64,000 bases of DNA from Glebionis coronaria (lineage: Eukaryota; Streptophyta; Magnoliopsida; Asterales; Asteraceae), in NCBI GenBank assembly GCA_025667525.1, contig JANFOE010000050.1:682001-746000 (forward strand), given 5' to 3'. Every line of letters begins with the position of its first letter. The first letter of the stretch is position 1. This document shows, one piece after another, positions 59,313-64,000 of this stretch. The notes under the pieces were generated by a model. It was not told where the DNA came from. It searched no databases and was given only the letters and a program-made list of their open reading frames with translations. The translations under genes and the position numbers were made by a program.

Positions 59313-62300
59313 TCAAAATATGAAGTGAGGGTAAGAAGCCCGGATAGACTCCTCTGTTTCCCAAGTGGCTTCCCGCTCGGTATGGTCCCTCCAAAGAATT
59401 TTGACGAATGGAATCGTCTTCCTTCTCATGACTCGTTCTTGCCTGTCGAGTACTCGTTCAGGTTCTTCTATAAAGGTGAGATCTTCACGTATCTGTTCCA
59501 GTGGATACTGTACCATGTGAAGGGGATGATAATTGTACCCTCTGAGTAAGGACACATGGAACACGTTATGCACGTGCGAAAGCTGAGGAGGTAACGCCAA
59601 TCGGTAAGATACTTCGCCGATTCGTTCAACGATATCAAATGGTCCGATGAACCGAGGACTGAGTTTCCCTTTGATCCCGAAGCGTTTAACACCACGTGCC
59701 GGCGAAACCTTGAGGAAGACGTGATCTCCCACATTAAAATGTACGTCCCTACGATGCTTATCGGCGTAACTCTTCTGACGTGATCGTGCTTCCTGCAGTT
59801 TCTTCTTAGCTACTTCGATCTTCTCGTTGGTCATTTCTATAATCTCTGGTCCTTCGAGTGTTCGCTCTCCCACTTGATCCCAGCAAGTTGGAGCGCGACA
59901 CTTTCTGCCATACAACATTTCGAAAGGAGCACATTTGATACTTGCGTGCCAGCTGTTGTTGTATGCAAACTCGACTAAGCAGATGTAATCGTCCCAATCA
60001 CCTGTCCATTCCAACGCACACGACCTTAACATATCTTCCAATGTTTGAATTGTTCGCTCCGATTGTCCGTCCGTTTGAGGATGAAAGGCTGTGCTCAGCT
60101 TAAGTTGTGTACCCCAAGCTTTTTGCAGACCTTTCCAGAATCGCGACGTGAAACGAGGATCTCTGTCTGAGACGATGCTGGAGGGAGTGCCGTGGAGTCT
60201 CATGATCTCCCTTCTGTACGTATCTGCGAGTTTACTTACCGGATCTTCCTTGTGTATCGGTAAGAAATGAGCTGATTTGGTGAGTCGATCAACAATGACC
60301 CAAATAGCATCGTGCTTCTTCTTGGTAGGCGGAAGACCGGTAACAAAATCCATGGTGATTTTGTCCCACTTCCACTCTGGAATATCCAACGGTTGAAGGA
60401 GACCGCCCGATCGCTGATGTTCAATCTTAACCTGCTGGCAGGTAAGACATTTGGAGACATACGTGGCTACATCCTGTTTCATACCACTCCACCAAAAGTG
60501 CTGTCTGATGTCATGGTACATTTTTGTCGACCCAGGATGTATGGAAAATGGGGAGCTGTGAGCTTCAGCTAACAATGCTTCCCGGAGTTCTGGATTGTCA
60601 GGAACACAAAGTCTCGTGCCCTGCCAAACGATACCGTCTGCGTCCATTCGGAATTCTGTCTGCTTCTCCAAATTCTGAATTATCGCCCAAATCTCTCCAT
60701 CATCCTTCTGCGCTTCCTTGATCCTAGTCAGTAACTCAGGTTCTACTCTAAGATTCGCCCAGTATCCGTGCTGCCCACGTACCATGATTTCGATGTCTAG
60801 TCGCTCCAAGTCTCTTATGTTTTGTTCCTCGATCTCAATGCCGTTTATCGTTCCGGACTTTCTGCTGAGTGCATCTGCTACTACATTAGCCTTTCCGGGA
60901 TGATACTGTAGGTTAATATCGTAATCCTTCAACAGTTCCAACCATCTCCTTTGTCTCATGTTCAATTCTCGCTGTGTGAAGATATACTTCAAGCTCTTGT
61001 GATCCGTGAAAATGTCGCATGATTCTCCGTATAAGTAATGCCTCCATATCTTCAATGCGAACACCACTGCAGCAAGTTCCAAGTCATGCGTAGGGTAGTT
61101 TTCTTCATAGGGCTTAAGCTGCCGTGAAGCATACGCGATCACTTTCCCATGTTGCATGAGAACACAGCCCAGTCCCTTCCCCGATGCATCGCTATAGATC
61201 TGAAATCCACCTGTACCAGATGGGAGAGTAAGAATAGGTACAGATACTAACTTCTGCTTTAGGTCTTCGAAGCTCTTCTCTCGTTCTTCCGTCCAGACGA
61301 ATTTCTCTCCTTTTCGCATCAGTTTGGTGAGAGGCAATGCCAGGCGGGAAAAGTTCTCCACGAATCTTCGATAATAACCAGCTAAGCCTAAGAAACTGCG
61401 GACTTCTGTCGCTGATGTTGGTCTTGGCCATTTAGTGATAGCCTCAACCTTTGCTGGGTCCATAGTGATCCCTTCAGCTGATACAATGTGACCTAGGAAT
61501 GCCACCTTGTTTAACCAGAACTCACACTTGGAGAATTTCGCATACAGCTGCTTCTGACGAAGAATCTGTAGTACAGTACGGAGATGATCTTCGTGTTCCT
61601 CCGTGGACTTTGAGAAAATCAGGATGTCATCGATGAATACAATGACAAATTTATCGAGGAATTCATGAAAGATTCTGTTCATCAGATCCATGAATACTGT
61701 TGGATCGTTAGTCAGGCCGAATGGCATGACCACAAACTCATAATGGCCATAGCGGGTACGAAAAGCAGTCTTGGCAATATCCTGCTCTTTAACCCTTAGC
61801 TGATGGTAGCCTGACCTTAGATCGATCTTTGAGAAGTTTTTGGCTCCTTGAAGTTGGTCAAACAGATCGTCTATACGTGGCAGTGGATATCTATTGCGGA
61901 TGGTAATCTTATTAAGTTCACGGTAGTCAATGCAAAGTCGCATGCTGCCGTCCTTCTTCTTAACGAACAAGACCGGTGCGCCCCATGGAGATGCGCTTGG
62001 TCTAATAAATCCTCGTTCAAGAAGTTCTTGCAGTTGGTCCTTCAGTTCTTTTAGCTCTATGGGAGCCATACGATACGGAGCCTTAGAGATTGGCTCGGCT
62101 CCTGGAACAAGGTCGATGTTGAACTCCACTTCTCTTGCAGGTGGTATGCCTGGAAGTTCATCTCGGAAGACGTCTTGAAATTCTGAGACTACCGGTTGAT
62201 CCTGAATCGATGGGGATTCAGCATCCATGTCGTGAACCGTAGCTAGATAACCTTCGCAGCCATGTGACAGTAATGCACGTGCTTGCAAGGTAGATATGAC

Positions 62301-62941
62301 TTGTACAGACCGCCCGGGTATGAACCCGTTATGAATGTACTCTGGTGCATTAATGTCGCCGAAGATCACCCGATATGAGTGGCAGTCTATGGTAGCATGG
62401 TGCTTGGATAGCCAGTCCATGCCAAGAATCATATCGAACTCAATCATGTCTAGGGGAAGTGCATCTACTGCACGAACTTTATCGTCAAACTCTAGAGGAA
62501 GACTCTTGTATACATGATTTATTAATACAGAGTCCCTCAGAGGCGTGGAAATGGTAAGCTTATTTTCTAATGGCAAGGGAAGTGTCCTGATGTTCTTAGC
62601 ATAAGTAGTGGAAATAACTGAATGAGTGGCGCCCGTGTCGAAAAGAACACATGCAGCCTGGCCGTACATATACAAAATTCCAGTAATGGTACCTGTAGAT
62701 TTGTTTGCCTGATCACGCGATGTCGTGTAGACACGCCCAGTGGTAGGAGGCGGTTTAGTATCAGCATGACCCGAAGTACCCTCCATTTCACCCTTACGGC
62801 AATCTCTCATACGATGGCCAGGGAGGCCGCACTTGTAGCACGCGTCGGAATCACGACGACATGGGCCAGGGTGTCTGCGATGGCAAGTGCTGCAAAGAGG
62901 ATGAGTGAATCCTCCAGCAGGAGTCCTTGCTTGCTGAGGGC
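59313..62941 (-). CDS. pol: Element B Gag-Pol exon 4: zinc knuckle, PR, RT, RNase H, IN, chromodomain-like tail
   Basis: An intact frame of about 1209 codons after the predicted acceptor; the open frame itself reaches an ATG at 62954, which lies inside the intron. Numbering from that ATG, the parts are: Cys pair 21-32, zinc knuckle [14 protein letters not shown] 39-52, protease DTG 106-108, RT about 285-470 with FIDD 440-443, RNase H from YSDAS 587 to DALSR 694, integrase HHCC 799-839 and D869, D930, E966, IGPF 1103-1106, and a chromodomain-like tail 1180-1211. The RT block FGLTNDPTV has D and T where A and D have A and A, a possible weakening change. The catalytic residues are all present. 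Confidence 0.95.
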
Positions 62942-63014
62942 CTGCTGATGACAAAACGTGTTAAGAATAAAGTATATGCACGAGTATAAGACGTAAGCGT
63001 CATGAGATGTTTAC
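62942..63014 (-). other. Intron 3 of element B gag (predicted, 73 or 70 bp)
   Basis: Donor CTG|GTAAAC and a tandem acceptor ATCAGCAG, which allows two in-frame products differing by one residue. The downstream choice aligns with element A. A pyrimidine-rich TTTTGTC precedes the acceptor. Confidence 0.78.
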
Positions 63015-63079
63015 CAGTGTTAGCTGAACGGTTGGGCTGAGAACCCCTGTGGTTCTGGTCCCTTCCGTTACCGTGGTTC
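63015..63079 (-). CDS. gag: Element B gag exon 3
   Basis: 65 bp coding a basic linker with NGRDQNHRGSQ, homologous to GRDQNNRGQQ in element A. It is in frame only after removal of introns 2 and 3. Confidence 0.75.
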
Positions 63080-63154
63080 CTGGTAGAGATTAATATAGTG
63101 TCAGCATGAGAGATATAATCATGAAATCATAAGAAGATGCGTAAATAGTAGGAC
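63080..63154 (-). other. Intron 2 of element B gag (predicted, 75 bp)
   Basis: Donor CAG|GTCCTA and acceptor TCTCTACCAG. AT-rich inside. Same phase and location as intron 2 of element A. Confidence 0.78.
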
Positions 63155-63304
63155 CTGCTGTTGTTGGAGTGTCCCGCATTGTTACGGTAATTATCATTAC
63201 CGTTGCGCCTTTCCACAACAGAACGGTCGTTAGAGTGACCGTTTCCTTTGGGCTGATTAGGCTGCTGCTGAGTAGCCGGCTGAGACCGGTCCCCAGTTTT
63301 CTGC
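63155..63304 (-). CDS. gag: Element B gag exon 2
   Basis: 150 bp coding a Gln/Asn/Arg-rich linker starting QKTGDRSQPA, aligned to HRGGDRSQSA in element A. Open in the spliced frame. Confidence 0.75.
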
Positions 63305-63389
63305 CTGGAAGATACAGTTTAAGAGATGATTATAGAACATATAATGATAGAATGCGATCTGGTTAACGCTAGAACACGAAATGTTTTAC
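63305..63389 (-). other. Intron 1 of element B gag (predicted, 85 bp)
   Basis: Donor AGAG|GTAAAAC and acceptor TATCTTCCAG. The unspliced frame meets TAA immediately (AGG TAA). Same phase and location as intron 1 of element A, while the intron sequences themselves are not similar. Confidence 0.82.
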
Positions 63390-64000
63390 CTCTTGTCGGG
63401 TCTTTCAGCTTCCCCGAACTCATCGCGTTCCTACAACATCTCAAGCTTCCTTGCTGCGTCGGCCACTTGTGCTACTGTATTGAACGTAGCACATACCAGA
63501 TTGTTCGCGACCGAGGTGCGAAGTGCCCACCTAAAATGGTGTGCCTGCTCCTCAGGAGTACCAGCTGCTGCTCCCAGAAAACCAGCTAGGCGAAGAAAGC
63601 GCTGCATGAATTCGTTTCTATTCTCGCCCGCTCTTTGACGTATCCCATGGTATTCTCGCTTGAGTTTGTCCTGCTCTGCTTTAGGAAAGAACTGCTCCAT
63701 CACTCTCTCCTTGAATTGGGCCCATGTCAAACCAGCGACCCATTCATCACCTCCTTCTGACTGCGTCAAAGCTAGCCACCAGTTGAGTACATCGCCTTCA
63801 AATCGGTAGCATGCCAATCTTGCCTTGAAGGCGGGGTCACATCCCATAGCATTGAAGATTTTCTCAATGTGAGTCAGCCAGCTTTCAGCATCGCTGGGGC
63901 TATCAGTCTTTTCAAAAGCTCTAGGACGGAGCTTGTTAAATCTTTCCAACCATACCGCTAGTGTCACTGGGGGAGGAGGAGGAGGTGCCTGATTCTGCTG
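63390..64000 (-). CDS. gag: Element B gag exon 1 (capsid), 5' end outside the window, one TAG
   Basis: The frame is open from the window edge, where a polyproline linker (QAPPPPPPVTLAVW) precedes the capsid domain. Capsid signatures are WLTHIEKIFNAMGC, NWW, QFFPKAEQDKLKREY, NEFMQRFLRLAGFLG and a VADAARKLEML end. The true start lies beyond 64000. A TAG at 63431-63433 sits between KLEML and ERDE, where element A has TTC. It is the only stop in the visible coding region of B, so it is either recent damage or a leaky stop. Exon 1 ends at 63390. Confidence 0.88.

Larger units (their letters stand above)
56194..64000 (-). mobile_element. Element B: Ty3/gypsy retrotransposon related to A, 5' end outside the window
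   Basis: Minus strand: 3' LTR (56194-59235), polypurine tract, pol and most of gag, running past the right edge. The protein is very similar to that of element A in all domains, and the LTR termini are the same (TGTAAAACCC and TGTTACA). The coding region is nearly intact, with a single TAG in gag. Three introns interrupt gag. GGAGA at 56189-56193 should be one copy of its target duplication. It is inserted in copia element F. Confidence 0.95.

Overview
This window is intergenic nuclear DNA of a flowering plant. It consists almost entirely of nested LTR retrotransposons, and I see no host protein gene, tRNA gene or rRNA gene. The families present are Ty3/gypsy with a chromodomain-like integrase tail, Athila-type Ty3/gypsy, Ty1/copia, a Cassandra-like TRIM fragment carrying a 5S-like segment, and a short Helitron. 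These fit a eudicot; an Asteraceae source is my guess from the general look of the families and is not proven by the sequence.

Left half (1-32046), nested from outside in. H is a minus-strand Athila-type element (19879-32046). Into its 3' LTR went E, a plus-strand chromodomain-type element (16102-19878). Into E's integrase went C (minus strand: its LTR is 16101-13888 plus 3219-2651, and its leader is 2650-1). Into C's LTR went A (plus, 3220-13887, perfect 5-bp duplication GGTGA). A Cassandra-like fragment sits in C's leader. A 643-bp Helitron splits an AT microsatellite in E's LTR.

Right half (33259-64000). G is a plus-strand Athila-type element (33259 to 52541 and beyond). D, a nearly intact young chromodomain-type element (34303-45953), lies in G's 5' LTR. 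F, a minus-strand copia element (52542-56193 and beyond), lies in G's polymerase region. B, a minus-strand gypsy element related to A (56194 to past the window end), lies in F. The 1.2 kb between H and G looks like an older A/B/C-type LTR.

The most interesting observation concerns A and B. Both carry three short GT-AG introns (70-90 bp) in the gag region, at the same positions and phases although exon and intron sequences have diverged. Removing them joins capsid, nucleocapsid and pol into one frame, while unspliced RNA stops just after capsid. This suggests that splicing sets the Gag to Gag-Pol balance. A and C also share a repeated leader hairpin whose stem shows compensatory changes. D carries an additional open reading frame upstream of gag, with splice-like signals in front of both start codons.

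In a working element the parts act together as follows. The LTR promoter starts the genomic RNA, a tRNA primes at the PBS, Gag makes the particle, protease, reverse transcriptase, RNase H and integrase copy and insert the element, and the polypurine tract primes the second strand. Most copies here are broken by stops, frameshifts or insertions. D and B are the least damaged.
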